A DNA stretch of 64,000 nt, taken from assembly GCF_900100495.1 (NCBI RefSeq), contig NZ_FNCT01000005.1:94713-158712 (forward strand), read 5' to 3'. Positions 9,370-17,533 of the stretch are shown here, piece after piece. Below the pieces are notes generated by a model, which was given only the letters and a program-made list of their open reading frames with translations, was not told the DNA's origin and searched no databases. The DNA comes from Pseudomonas benzenivorans (GTDB lineage Bacteria; Pseudomonadota; Gammaproteobacteria; Pseudomonadales; Pseudomonadaceae). Numbering within the stretch: the stretch's first letter is position 1; the number at the start of each line of letters is the position of its first letter. A program made the translations under genes and the position numbers.

Positions 9370-10755
9370 ATGAATCGACAGGCGATGCTTTCACCAAGAG
9401 AACATCATTTCTACGTTGCGATTGCCAAGTTCCTTTTTCGCCATCCGGAGCACGGCATTGTGTCTGTGCGGGACCCGATCAAGGTCAAGGACGCAGAGCG
9501 GTACGGGCTCAGCCCCCTCATACTCTATGGATTGACCGTTACCGGGTTGCCCATTCGGTGGATGACCTTTGCCCCGGTCGATCAGCCCAGGGCCTTCCGG
9601 GATGTTCTTTTGGATGCGTGGCGTAGCGCCGAGGGCTTGCGTGGCCGACCGGACATTCTGCGGATCAACCGCCACCTCGCGACGGCCAGCCCTGGACTGG
9701 TAGAGGAAATGGCAAGAATTGGAGTCCAGGTCGAGGTCGCCGATGCCAAGGAGAAATCCCTTCCAGCTTCCCTGCGCTCAGCCCAGGACTCCAGCCGGTG
9801 GCTGCTGAGGAAGCACGACGGAAAAGACCGGTCTCTTACCGGGTCCATCCAGGCCCTTTGCCGGGACGCTCAAAATAACCACGATTTTCGTTTCAGGGAT
9901 GGTCACAGAGGCGTGAACAGCCGCGAGGTCGAGGACAGAATCCAGCAGTGGCTGGCCTTACCGGCGCAAGTACCGGTGCCAACAATTACAGTTGGGCTCG
10001 ACTGGGAACCCGGTCCATGGATGTCGTCCTGGGAGACCTCTCTGCCGCCCGATCAGCCCCGTTATTTCAACCTCGACGGGTTCGATGGCAGAACTTGGCT
10101 GGTGACAGGTGAGAAGGCACCGGAGGACATCGTTGAGGACGATGATTTCTGGGCCGACAGTGACTATGACTACGCAGCCGAGATCGCCAAGAACCTCGTG
10201 GCGTGCTGGCCCAATTCGCCTGCAGACGTTGCCAAGTGTGCCGGGATCACCCTGCGGGAACTTCAATGGTTTACCTCGGGAAAGGCTCCCCTGGACCGGC
10301 ATGCGCGCTTTGATCTCGAAGCCTTGCTCGGCATCGAATACGACGAACGCATGGGTAGTTATGTAGGGGCCGGGCCTTATGTCCTGGTGGCCCACAAACC
10401 CCAGGCCATCAAGGAGGTCTACGAAGCCATTTCCAAAGGCGGAGACGCACGTCCCTGTGAGATTGTCCCTCGCCAGGGAGCTGCAGACCCAAGCTGGCGA
10501 TACGTGTTGATCAATACGTATGGAGAGCCCCCGAGCATTGTGATGGCACCTCGCGGAGCAAATATCACGGAGCGTCTTCCGGACTTGCTTATGAATTATG
10601 ACGGCATCAGGGCTGTCGCTCCGGAGTTCTACCGGGATGTCGTTTCTACCTGCGCCCGGGCCTGCCGCGAACCTGCCGTCAACATCCGGGAGATGAAAGA
10701 CTTTATGAAACGCTACGAAGCGCACTGGGCAGATTGCGCCTGGCAGCCAGAGTGA
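9370..10755 (+). CDS. Unrecognised 461-aa protein at the end of the defence island
   Basis: ATG at 9370 is preferred over an in-frame TTG two codons earlier; ATG 9385 is a further option. I do not recognise a named family. The N-terminal ~155 residues read like a small alpha/beta domain (ILYGLTVTGLPIRWMTF, later IGVQVEVADAK...LPASLRSAQ) of the kind that resembles DUF6930/DUF7309-type domains. A segment near residues 275-320 (NSPADVAKCAGITLRELQWF) looks like a helix-turn-helix. The C-terminal ~130 residues form another predicted alpha/beta domain. It is co-oriented with the BREX genes and ends one base before the stop codon of the convergent ICE gene. It may be a BREX accessory or a separate defence or regulatory gene. 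Confidence 0.75.
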   Translation: MNRQAMLSPREHHFYVAIAKFLFRHPEHGIVSVRDPIKVKDAERYGLSPLILYGLTVTGLPIRWMTFAPVDQPRAFRDVLLDAWRSAEGLRGRPDILRINRHLATASPGLVEEMARIGVQVEVADAKEKSLPASLRSAQDSSRWLLRKHDGKDRSLTGSIQALCRDAQNNHDFRFRDGHRGVNSREVEDRIQQWLALPAQVPVPTITVGLDWEPGPWMSSWETSLPPDQPRYFNLDGFDGRTWLVTGEKAPEDIVEDDDFWADSDYDYAAEIAKNLVACWPNSPADVAKCAGITLRELQWFTSGKAPLDRHARFDLEALLGIEYDERMGSYVGAGPYVLVAHKPQAIKEVYEAISKGGDARPCEIVPRQGAADPSWRYVLINTYGEPPSIVMAPRGANITERLPDLLMNYDGIRAVAPEFYRDVVSTCARACREPAVNIREMKDFMKRYEAHWADCAWQPE

Positions 10756-10756
10756 T

Positions 10757-11506
10757 CTACAGGTACTTCTTAAACGTCGCCGCCGCGATGCACACCGCCA
10801 CGCCGAGCAATGCAGCGCTGGGCAGCAGGATCAGCAGCGGGTTCACGCTGACCGGCAGTGCCAGGTAAGTCACCCACGGCAGCACGGCCAGCGGGATCAG
10901 GCTGGCCCTGGCGCGGTGATAGATGAACCCCGACTCGCGGCCCGCGCCGAAGCGGCGGATGTCCCGGCGCACCAGGCCGTCCACCAGCCCGACGAAGGCG
11001 GCTATCAGGAACAGCGGCAGGGTCAGGCACAGCACCAGCAGCCGCACGAGGAAGACCAACGTCGTGTAGGCCGCCGCGATCAGGTAGCTCTCCACGTTCA
11101 CGTAGACCAAGCCGATGTAGTAGCGGAAATCCTTGGTCGGGCGGTGGCTGCCGGCGCTGGCCTGCGCCGAGGCGTCGCGTATCCAGTCCAGCAGACCGCT
11201 CTTCACGAACAGCCAGTCGTAGCCCTGCTCGACCAGCCGGTGCGCGGTGCGCCCCGGCTCCTGCACCAGCGCGCTGCGCGTGAAATGCGTGGAGAGCTGG
11301 TCCAGCTCGTAGTGCAGCATGCCCTGCGCGTGGCGCCAGTCCTGATCGGGCCAGAAGAGGTGCATGCCGACGCATTCGATCAGGATGCACAGCAGCAGCG
11401 CGCCGCACAGCACGCCGAAGAAGCGGAACGGCAGCGTGACCAGGCCGGCGATCAGCCCCTGCTGTCGTTGCTGCTGGCGCTGTGCCGCGACGGCCGGATC
11501 GCTCAT
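10757..11506 (-). CDS. ICE membrane protein, TIGR03747/DUF4400 family
   Basis: 249 aa with several strongly hydrophobic segments: residues ~18-45, ~130-165, ~195-215 and ~220-243 (LILLPSAALLGVAVCIAAATF). Sequence and position match the TIGR03747 (PFL_4697) integrating-conjugative-element membrane protein, which follows traD in ICEclc-type elements. It probably supports the coupling protein or mating-pair apparatus in the inner membrane; its exact role is unknown. The start overlaps the traD stop by 4 nt, indicating translational coupling. Downstream ICE genes that normally follow are absent here, because the BREX island begins one base after its stop. Confidence 0.88.
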   Translation of the reverse strand: MSDPAVAAQRQQQRQQGLIAGLVTLPFRFFGVLCGALLLCILIECVGMHLFWPDQDWRHAQGMLHYELDQLSTHFTRSALVQEPGRTAHRLVEQGYDWLFVKSGLLDWIRDASAQASAGSHRPTKDFRYYIGLVYVNVESYLIAAAYTTLVFLVRLLVLCLTLPLFLIAAFVGLVDGLVRRDIRRFGAGRESGFIYHRARASLIPLAVLPWVTYLALPVSVNPLLILLPSAALLGVAVCIAAATFKKYL

Positions 11507-13659
11507 GGTTCGGCCTCTTCAGCGGCGGCCATCTGCTTGAAGTCGTCCAGCAGGTCGTCGGGCAGCGCCTTGTCCTGCAGGCCGGGGATGCCTTGGTTCT
11601 CCCACCAGTCTCCAGCCTCGACGTAGTGCTGTCGCATGTAGCCGGCCAGCTCCTGCAGATCCTTCGGCATGGCTTCGTCGGGGTCGGGTGCCGGCAGCGG
11701 CATGCGGACTTTCCAGAGGTTGCCGCCCTCGGTCAGCGCGAAGCACTGCCCCTTGGGCAGCGCCACCACATGCGCCGGCTCGATCAGCGGCACGCTGTTG
11801 CTGCTGATGCGGTCCTGGGTGTTGGACGTGAACGCGGTATTGCCGTGCGGGTCGGAGCTGTCGGTGGCGCCGCTCATCAGTGCCGTGGCGTACACCTCGA
11901 CCTTGGGCAGTTGTCGCGTCAGCAGTTCGGCGGTGGCGGTCTCGCGCACGCGCAGCATGAACAGGTTGTTGAAGTTGCCGACCACCTGGCCGGCCTTGGC
12001 ACGGTTGCCGATGCGCGCCTCGATGTCGCTCAAGGTCTGCGTGTAGGCCGTCACCTGCACGCCGGCGCCGCCGCCCTTGTTGACCATGGGAATGAACTCG
12101 TCGCCCATGAGTTCATTGAATTCGTCGGCGTGGACGTTGATCGGAATCTTGGCGCCCGCCGCTGCGCCGGGCAGCCCGTCGTCGATGCCGAACTTGTAGA
12201 TGTGGCCGGCGACCGAGACCAGATCGCTGAACATCGAGTTGCCCACCGCCGCCGCGACTTCGGCGTCGGACAGCGCATCCAGTCCCACGTAGACCACCGC
12301 GCGTTTGCGGATGACCTGCATCCAGTCGAAGATCGGCCGCGGGTCGGACAGGTCGGAATAGTTCGGTGCGAGCAGTTGCGCGATCTTGCCGGTGGTGAGC
12401 TTCTCCAGCAGCGGCAGCAGCGAGGCGACGATCTTGTCGAAGTACGTCCGGTCGTAGCGCACGGCGCTGCGCAGGCCGTCGAGCACCGGGTCATAGACGC
12501 GCACCTGGGACAGGTACTGTTCGAGGGCCACCACGCGCTTCTCGCGCCCGATCATGTTGCGCGGGATGTTCTTGTCGTTCAGCTTGCCTTCGAGCTGGAC
12601 GATGACCTCCCAGGCCTTCGGCTCGTTCCTGGCGAAGTAGTGCTGGGCGTACTCGATGAACAGCGCGTCGATGTTGATGACGTGGCGCTGGATCAGCAGG
12701 TAGTCCGGCCGCTGCCCCAGCTCGACCAGGGCGCGCGCGATGATGTTGACGAAGCGCCAGGCGAATTCGCGGAACGCGGCGCTGTTGCCTTCGCCCGAGA
12801 GCTGTCCGGCGATGCGCGTGGCCACCTCGGAGATCCGCCCGAACCGGCCGACGGCGTTGTAGCGCGCCGAGATGTCCGGCCAGCCCAGATGGAACACGTA
12901 GAACTCGCCTTCGCGCCCGGCGCGCTTGGCCTCGACGTACATGCGCTTCAACAGGTCCGCATCGCCCTTGGGGTCGAAGACGATCACCACCTCGTGCTGA
13001 CCACCAACCTTGCGGCGGATGTCCTGGGTGATGAACAGCTCGGCCAGCCGCGTCTTGCCCACGCGCGTGGTGCCCAGCACCAGGGTGTGGCCGACGCGCT
13101 CGCCCAGCGGCAGGGTGACGTCGACCTCGGCCGGCTCAATGCCATGCAGGCGCGGCAGTCCACCGACTGGCGGCAGTGGCCGCGCCGGGTTGAGCGGGCT
13201 GTCCCAGGCCAACGCGCGCGCCAGTGTCGAGACGGGAAACGGCGCGAACTCAAGCCGCTCCTCCAGCCGCCGGGCGGCCCGGTAGATCGCCGTCGGCTCG
13301 ACATAGCGGCGGAACCCCGGCCGGTAGGTCTGCATCAGCCGGTGCGTGTGCCGCTGCTCCCAGCGAAAGCCTCGGCCGACGAACAGCCGCTGTTGGCTCA
13401 CCGGCACGTCGCGGCTGGTCATCACGTAGCGCGGCAGGCGGCGGATGTTGCGGCGATAGCGCAGGATCGCCCAGGCATCGCGCAGGCGAATCGCGCCGAA
13501 GATCAGGAAGGCCAGTGCCGAGCCCAGGCCGAGCAGCGGGTTCAGCGCGAGCGACCACGGTGCCACCAGGCACAGAATCGCGGCGCCGGTGCAGACCGCC
13601 ACGGTATGAAGCTCCACCGCTGGCCGCAGCAGAACCTCGACCGCATGCGGTTGGGCCAT
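11503..13659 (-). CDS. traD: TraD type IV coupling protein of the ICE (TIGR03743-type)
   Basis: 718 aa. Two hydrophobic helices lie in the first ~65 residues (CTGAAILCLVAPW; LLGLGSALAFLIFGAI). Then comes the P-loop LGTTRVGKTR near residues 193-202 and a Walker B EVVIVFDPKGD about 30 residues later. The VirD4/TraD ATPase fold continues to ~600 (NVHADEFNELMGDEFIPM, TAYTQTLSDIEARIG). It brings relaxosome-bound DNA to the conjugation channel at the inner membrane. Length and motifs match SXT/TOL-type TraD of ICEclc-like elements, and neighbours on both sides are the usual ICE genes. Confidence 0.93.
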   Translation of the reverse strand: MAQPHAVEVLLRPAVELHTVAVCTGAAILCLVAPWSLALNPLLGLGSALAFLIFGAIRLRDAWAILRYRRNIRRLPRYVMTSRDVPVSQQRLFVGRGFRWEQRHTHRLMQTYRPGFRRYVEPTAIYRAARRLEERLEFAPFPVSTLARALAWDSPLNPARPLPPVGGLPRLHGIEPAEVDVTLPLGERVGHTLVLGTTRVGKTRLAELFITQDIRRKVGGQHEVVIVFDPKGDADLLKRMYVEAKRAGREGEFYVFHLGWPDISARYNAVGRFGRISEVATRIAGQLSGEGNSAAFREFAWRFVNIIARALVELGQRPDYLLIQRHVINIDALFIEYAQHYFARNEPKAWEVIVQLEGKLNDKNIPRNMIGREKRVVALEQYLSQVRVYDPVLDGLRSAVRYDRTYFDKIVASLLPLLEKLTTGKIAQLLAPNYSDLSDPRPIFDWMQVIRKRAVVYVGLDALSDAEVAAAVGNSMFSDLVSVAGHIYKFGIDDGLPGAAAGAKIPINVHADEFNELMGDEFIPMVNKGGGAGVQVTAYTQTLSDIEARIGNRAKAGQVVGNFNNLFMLRVRETATAELLTRQLPKVEVYATALMSGATDSSDPHGNTAFTSNTQDRISSNSVPLIEPAHVVALPKGQCFALTEGGNLWKVRMPLPAPDPDEAMPKDLQELAGYMRQHYVEAGDWWENQGIPGLQDKALPDDLLDDFKQMAAAEEAEP

Positions 13660-13667
13660 TTGCGCAC

Positions 13668-14201
13668 CTACTGCTCGACGCCGGTGGACGTGATGAGCAC
13701 CGGGTAGTGGCGCAGGCCCAGGCGCTGGGCCAGGTCGTCGCCGGAGGCCGGCGAGAGGCTCAGGCCGGGAGCCAGGCTGCGCAGCGCCGTCAGCGCGGCC
13801 ATCGACTCCACGTTGACCACCAGGCCCACGGCCTGCAGCTCGCGCAGCGCGGTCTGCCGCTGCCGCAGCCAGGCGCGCGAACGCTCGTCGTCGCCGATCA
13901 GGAACAGCGCCGTCAGGCCCGGCGCCCGGTTGACGCGGCGCTGCACCTCGCCCGGCGACAGTTGCATCGAGCGCACCGGCAGCATGGCGGCTTCGGCGTC
14001 GGCCGCATTGCCCACGCGAGGGGCCGGCATCGGGGCCGGCGGTGTGGCCTGATCCGGCTGAGGATTCAGCGACTGGTAGTACGGCAGCGCGGAGTCGCCG
14101 CCGCGGTCTTCGTCGACGATCAACGGCGCAGAGGCGGTCTGCGCGAAGACGGTGGTCGTGGGCAGCAGCCCGATGGTGGCGATGAGGACGATGTGGTTCA
14201 T
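13668..14201 (-). CDS. ICE protein, TIGR03765 family, exported
   Basis: 177 aa from the ATG at 14201, where a signal peptide begins (MNHIVLIATIGLLPTTTVFAQ); the open frame extends further upstream but without a plausible start. The mature part holds PLIVDEDRGGDSALPYYQ..., VNRAPGLTALFLIGDDERSRAWL and a C-terminal LGLRHYPVLITSTGVEQ typical of TIGR03765 (PFL_4695). It is probably periplasmic and thioredoxin-like in outline. It overlaps the upstream transglycosylase by 4 nt and ends 8 nt before traD, so it is part of one transfer operon. Function in conjugation is not known. Confidence 0.88.
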   Translation of the reverse strand: MNHIVLIATIGLLPTTTVFAQTASAPLIVDEDRGGDSALPYYQSLNPQPDQATPPAPMPAPRVGNAADAEAAMLPVRSMQLSPGEVQRRVNRAPGLTALFLIGDDERSRAWLRQRQTALRELQAVGLVVNVESMAALTALRSLAPGLSLSPASGDDLAQRLGLRHYPVLITSTGVEQ

Positions 14202-14818
14202 GGCGTGGTGGCCTGGAGGGTTGGAACGGGAACGTCGGGGTCGAGCACGCGGGTCAGGTGCCGATGCACACTGCGCCGGTAGCGCGCCGCGGGTGCCCCG
14301 CCGGCGGGCCGGTGGTAGCGGCCGATGGCAAGCAGCCAGTCCTCGCCCGGCGTGTGCTGTTCGCGCAGGATTTCCGCAGCGATGGCGAGGTTGCGGTACG
14401 GGTCCAGCAGCTCGCAGGGCTGCGTGTAGCGATGCGCGTGGTAGCCGAGATTGACCTGGCCGAGGCCGGCGTCGATGCGATTGGCCGGCGTGTGAGCGAG
14501 GGCACGGTGCAGCCCCGCGCAGGCCTCGGCGCGGGTGGCATAGCGCTGTGGCGAGCCGGCGACGTTGAGCGTCCACGGCCAGGGGATCAGGCGCCCGCGC
14601 AGCATGGCGCCGCTCTCCTGCAAGGCCACCGCGTACAGCACCGCCGCCGGCACGTCTGCACGGTGCGCCGCCAGTTGATAGGCCGGCGGCGGCACTTCCC
14701 GCGCCAGGGCGGCCAATGCCCAGCCGCCGGTGGTGAGCAGCAGCATGGCGCTGGCGCAGCGGATGGCGATGCGGGACGGCCGACGCTCCCGGCCCGGAGC
14801 ACCTATTGCCGCTGCCAT
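14198..14818 (-). CDS. Lytic transglycosylase (VirB1-like) of the ICE
   Basis: 206 aa from ATG 14818, which overlaps the previous gene by 16 nt. A hydrophobic N-terminal segment (SAMLLLTTGGWALAALA) is a signal sequence or anchor. The SLT fold shows ALQESG with the catalytic Glu near residue 69, GLGQVNLGYH, and a final AIGRYHRP. It would cut peptidoglycan locally so the conjugation machine can span the wall. It belongs to the transfer operon with TIGR03759 upstream and TIGR03765 downstream. Confidence 0.9.
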   Translation of the reverse strand: MAAAIGAPGRERRPSRIAIRCASAMLLLTTGGWALAALAREVPPPAYQLAAHRADVPAAVLYAVALQESGAMLRGRLIPWPWTLNVAGSPQRYATRAEACAGLHRALAHTPANRIDAGLGQVNLGYHAHRYTQPCELLDPYRNLAIAAEILREQHTPGEDWLLAIGRYHRPAGGAPAARYRRSVHRHLTRVLDPDVPVPTLQATTP

Positions 14819-15522
14819 TGGCCGTTCACCTCGCGCACCACGGCTGGCAGCTCGCCGGGCAGGCCCAGCGACAGCCAGCGCCCGGCATCGTGGTTGAGCG
14901 TGATGGTGCGGGCGCGCACCCTGGCCGGATCGATGCCCGCCTGGGTGGCCCACTGCCGGATGCGCGCGTCGTCCTGACGGCTGCCGACCATGTAGAGGTC
15001 GAAGGCCGTGCCAGCCGCCTGCAACTGCTGCACGCGCTGCGCGCACGGTGCGCAGTCGGCCTTGACGAAGACGGCCAGGCGCCCGGAGCCGGTGTTGCCG
15101 GCACCCTGCGCCTTGGCGCCGGGCAGGCTCACGCGCGGCTGGCCGGGAAACAGGCGCTGCCACGCCGCGTCGTAGGCCCGCTGGTAGGCCAGCGTCTTGC
15201 CGACGCGCCGAGCCTCGGCCTGCACCTGCAACTCCGCGTAGCGCCTGCGCTCCTCCTCGCTGCGGGCCTCGATGCCCAGCGCCGTGAGCGGATCGAGCTG
15301 GGGCGAATAGACCCCGAGCGGCCCCTGCATCAGTTGCCGGTAACGTGCCCACTCCTCGGAGCGAAGCCCCCACTCCCGCGCCTGTCTCTCGTCGAGCGCG
15401 GCATCGGCGCCCGGCTGCACCTGGGCGGGCACCATGCGCGAGTTCGTCACCGGGGCCGGCTGGGCGGATGCGCCGAAGGCGGCGAACAGGACGACGGCAG
15501 CGAGCAACGACCGCAGGATCAT
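14803..15522 (-). CDS. ICE protein, TIGR03759 family, exported thioredoxin-like
   Basis: 239 aa from ATG 15522, chosen because a signal peptide starts there (MILRSLLAAVVLFAAFGASAQ). An in-frame start at 15600 would add 26 residues encoded by a repeat element. The sequence (LDERQAREWGLRSEEWARYR, then VFVKADCAPCAQRVQQL) matches TIGR03759 (PFL_4693). The CAPC motif near residue 150 lies where a thioredoxin-like active site would be, so a role in disulfide handling of the mating apparatus is possible but unproven. The gene overlaps the transglycosylase start. Confidence 0.88.
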   Translation of the reverse strand: MILRSLLAAVVLFAAFGASAQPAPVTNSRMVPAQVQPGADAALDERQAREWGLRSEEWARYRQLMQGPLGVYSPQLDPLTALGIEARSEEERRRYAELQVQAEARRVGKTLAYQRAYDAAWQRLFPGQPRVSLPGAKAQGAGNTGSGRLAVFVKADCAPCAQRVQQLQAAGTAFDLYMVGSRQDDARIRQWATQAGIDPARVRARTITLNHDAGRWLSLGLPGELPAVVREVNGQWQRQ

Positions 15523-15534
15523 GGTCAGCCTCCG

Positions 15535-15598
15535 CCGAGCCGCCTCAAGGAGGCTGAAGCCCCCTCGGGGGGCAGCGAACGAAGTGAGCGTGGGGGTC
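15535..15598. repeat. GC-rich interspersed palindromic repeat between ICE genes
   Basis: The spacer between two transfer genes contains inverted repeats: GCCTCAAGGAGGC (15541-15553), then CCCCCTCGGGGGG, then CGAACGAAGTGAGCG. Similar short palindromes are scattered in many Comamonadaceae/Burkholderiales genomes (from memory). It is untypical of the neighbouring ICE sequence and has created an in-frame N-terminal extension of the TIGR03759 gene. Confidence 0.55.
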
Positions 15599-15608
15599 AT
15601 GACACCTC

Positions 15609-16256
15609 CTACGGCACCGCGATGCGCTGCGTCTGGCCGTTCACCTGGAACACGCCCGCCTGCGCCTCGATGGACTGCAGTTGCCAGCCGCCCTCGGCAT
15701 CGCCCTCACGCAGCAGCCGGGCGCCCGCGAGCGAGGCCGCGGCGGTGGAGGTGATCGACAGAAAGCGCTCGCCTCCCCGCAGCTCCACGCCGAGCACCCG
15801 GAACGGCGGCTCCGGCACCTTGGGCTTCGTCGCAACCGGAGCGCGCGCGCGAGCGGCGGATGCCACCTGCCGGGTCTTCTCCAGGCGGGTTTCGATTCCG
15901 CTCACGCGCGCCTGCAGCGTCTGCAGGTCGACGGCCAAGGCCCTCGTCTCGTCGGCCTCTTCGAGGCGCGTCATCCGCTCGTCCAGCGCCTGCCGCGCGG
16001 TGGCGAATTCGGCCTGGCTGATCGGCGCCGGCCGGCGCTTGTCCGCATCGGCCTGTTGTTCGAGATCGGCCACGCGCAGGACCAGCGCATTGACCTGCGC
16101 ATCCTGTGCGGTGCTCTGGGTCTGTTCGGCGAGCCGCGACAAGCCGACGCTGTTGATGAGTGCCACGGCACTGATGAGCAGCAGCCAGAAGGCCGCGGAG
16201 ATCTTGAGCCAGCGCGTGCGGGAATCGCGCTCGGATGACGCTTGGGGAAAGGTCAT
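15609..16256 (-). CDS. ICE inner-membrane coiled-coil protein, hypothetical
   Basis: 215 aa. A single membrane segment at residues ~17-38 (ISAAFWLLLISAVALINSVG) is followed by a long heptad-rich helix (~45-125, VLRVADLEQQADADKR... ETRLEKTRQV). A small C-terminal globular domain of ~60 residues then follows (PPFRVLGVELRGGERFLSIT). The topology is that of a bitopic protein with a periplasmic coiled coil. Equivalent proteins sit between pilL and TIGR03759 in related ICEs. It overlaps the PilL-like gene by 4 nt. I recognise the position, not a function. Confidence 0.8.
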   Translation of the reverse strand: MTFPQASSERDSRTRWLKISAAFWLLLISAVALINSVGLSRLAEQTQSTAQDAQVNALVLRVADLEQQADADKRRPAPISQAEFATARQALDERMTRLEEADETRALAVDLQTLQARVSGIETRLEKTRQVASAARARAPVATKPKVPEPPFRVLGVELRGGERFLSITSTAAASLAGARLLREGDAEGGWQLQSIEAQAGVFQVNGQTQRIAVP

Positions 16257-16864
16257 GGCTGCAGCTCCTCGGGCCGGTCGGCGTCCGGCACGGGCGTGGC
16301 GGTGTCGGGCCGGTCGGCGTCCGGCACGGGCGTGGCGGTGTCGGGCGGGTTGGCGGAAAGGAAGGCGGGAGCACCGCGCCGGCTGAAGCAGACCTGGCGA
16401 GTCAAGTCATCGACCGACAGCTCCCAGGCGGGGCCGGCAAGGGTCAGCAAGGCATCGCGCAGCATCAGCGGGCCCAGGCGCAGGTGTGCGGCAGGCAGCG
16501 GCAGCGCGTAGAGCGTGGCGGCCTCGGCCGCATCGCAGAGCCGGTAGCCGGAGCGCAGCAACACGTGGCGCATGGCATCGCCCAAGGTTGCGTCCGCCGT
16601 GGTGGGGATGGAGATGTCGATGACCTGCTGCAGCAGGTCACGCTGCGCGGCGTCGGGTACCAGCTCGATCAGCGTGTAGCGGCCGTAGCGGGCGATCAGG
16701 ATCAGGCCCGGAGCAGGCTCGTCCGCAGCGCTTTCGATGATCCCTGCCTGTCCTTGCGGCTGTTCCGTGGTGGCGCAGCCGGCCGCCAACATAGCCCCAG
16801 CCGAAAGTAGACCGACAGTAGCCAGTCGGTGAACAATGGGGTGGAAAGGTGAAGATCGATGCAT
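16253..16864 (-). CDS. PilL-like ICE lipoprotein (TIGR03748 family)
   Basis: 203 aa with a lipoprotein signal (GLLSAGAMLAAGC), the acylated Cys being near residue 30. The body (IARYGRYTLIELVPDAAQRDLLQQVIDISIPTTADATLGDAM) matches the PilL N-terminal domain of ICE type IV pilus/transfer regions (TIGR03748), probably an outer-membrane or periplasmic component that stabilises mating pairs. It is the first gene of the visible minus-strand transfer operon. The C-terminus carries two exact 12-residue repeats, PDTATPVPDADR, before PEELQP. Confidence 0.85.
   Translation of the reverse strand: MHRSSPFHPIVHRLATVGLLSAGAMLAAGCATTEQPQGQAGIIESAADEPAPGLILIARYGRYTLIELVPDAAQRDLLQQVIDISIPTTADATLGDAMRHVLLRSGYRLCDAAEAATLYALPLPAAHLRLGPLMLRDALLTLAGPAWELSVDDLTRQVCFSRRGAPAFLSANPPDTATPVPDADRPDTATPVPDADRPEELQP
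16270..16341. repeat. 36-bp exact tandem duplication in the pilL-like gene
   Basis: Two adjacent copies of a 36-bp unit encode the repeated 12-residue Pro/Asp/Thr peptide at the C-terminus of the lipoprotein. The length keeps frame. It is a recent slippage-type duplication in a flexible tail. Confidence 0.85.
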
Positions 16865-17167
16865 GATTCGGCTCCTGTAGCGGAGCCGACACCTTCGATG
16901 CGTGAGAAGTCGAAGGCAGCAAAGAAAGGGAACCGGCGCTCAACCATCTTCTTTCTAACCAACCAGATGATGCGCGCTATTTAATGATTAGCAATAGATG
17001 ACGATTTGAGGCAGCCAGAGTGGATTGCCAACTTGAATCAGCCTCTTTCTTTGACTGCAATATAGCTTTCGGGCTATATTTCTCCGGCCGAGCTGGAGTC
17101 GATTGCATGGCTGGGTCGTGGCGGTTCTGTATCGCTGGTACCTCGATTCTGAATATGGGGAAATTTG
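16865..17167 (+). promoter_or_regulatory. Divergent promoter region of pilL-like operon and XRE/ABC-3C island, with inverted repeat
   Basis: About 300 bp of locally AT-rich sequence without a gene. It contains an 8-bp inverted repeat AATATAGC-n5/6-GCTATATT at about 17059-17081. Sites of this shape are typical operators of HigA-like XRE regulators, so the XRE protein encoded from 17168 may bind here and control itself and the following defence genes. The minus-strand pilL-like operon starts at 16864 on the other side. No toxin gene is seen in the gap. Confidence 0.5.
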
Positions 17168-17533
17168 ATGGCTTTTACTCGTAACCGCGGATCAGGCGAT
17201 CCGAACGAGCCGCCCAAGCCTATGGTTTCGCACGAGGTCGAAGGTTTGCGAGAGTTGCGGCAACTCGCCGGCAAGGGGCAAGCCGACATCGCATCTGCTC
17301 TGAACATCAAACAACCATCGGTATCCAAGATCGAGAAGCAAACCGACATGTATCTCTCGACGTTACGCAGCTATGTCGAAGCCATCGGGGGGGAGCTGGA
17401 ATTGACTGTCAAGCTGCCAGAACGGCCGGTGCTGCGCATCCATCATCTCGGTACAGTTTCGGCTGTCATGGCGGCAAAGCTGTCGACCCGGAGAAAAAAT
17501 GACGAATCGTCGCCAAGGCGGCGCCATGGATGA
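17168..17533 (+). CDS. XRE-family HTH regulator (HigA-like)
   Basis: 121 aa from ATG 17168; a TTG one codon upstream is less likely. Helix-turn-helix near residues 40-65 (GKGQADIASALNIKQPSVSKIEKQ), followed by STLRSYVEAIGGELELTVKLP, the usual tail of antitoxin-like XRE proteins. These normally pair with a RelE-like toxin upstream, but none is present. It is followed with a 35-nt overlap by the ABC-3C genes, so it most likely regulates that operon through the inverted repeat at 17059-17081. The C-terminal ~30 residues are Arg/Ser-rich and may be an extension generated by fusion to the island. Confidence 0.8.
   Translation: MAFTRNRGSGDPNEPPKPMVSHEVEGLRELRQLAGKGQADIASALNIKQPSVSKIEKQTDMYLSTLRSYVEAIGGELELTVKLPERPVLRIHHLGTVSAVMAAKLSTRRKNDESSPRRRHG

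Noticed and set aside
11482..13707. 741-codon plus-strand frame opposite traD
   Set aside because: Exact antisense of TraD, His/Arg/Gly-rich composition, no motif.
16865..17167. RelE/HigB-like toxin partner for the XRE protein
   Set aside because: No frame of suitable length or pattern in the gap on either strand.
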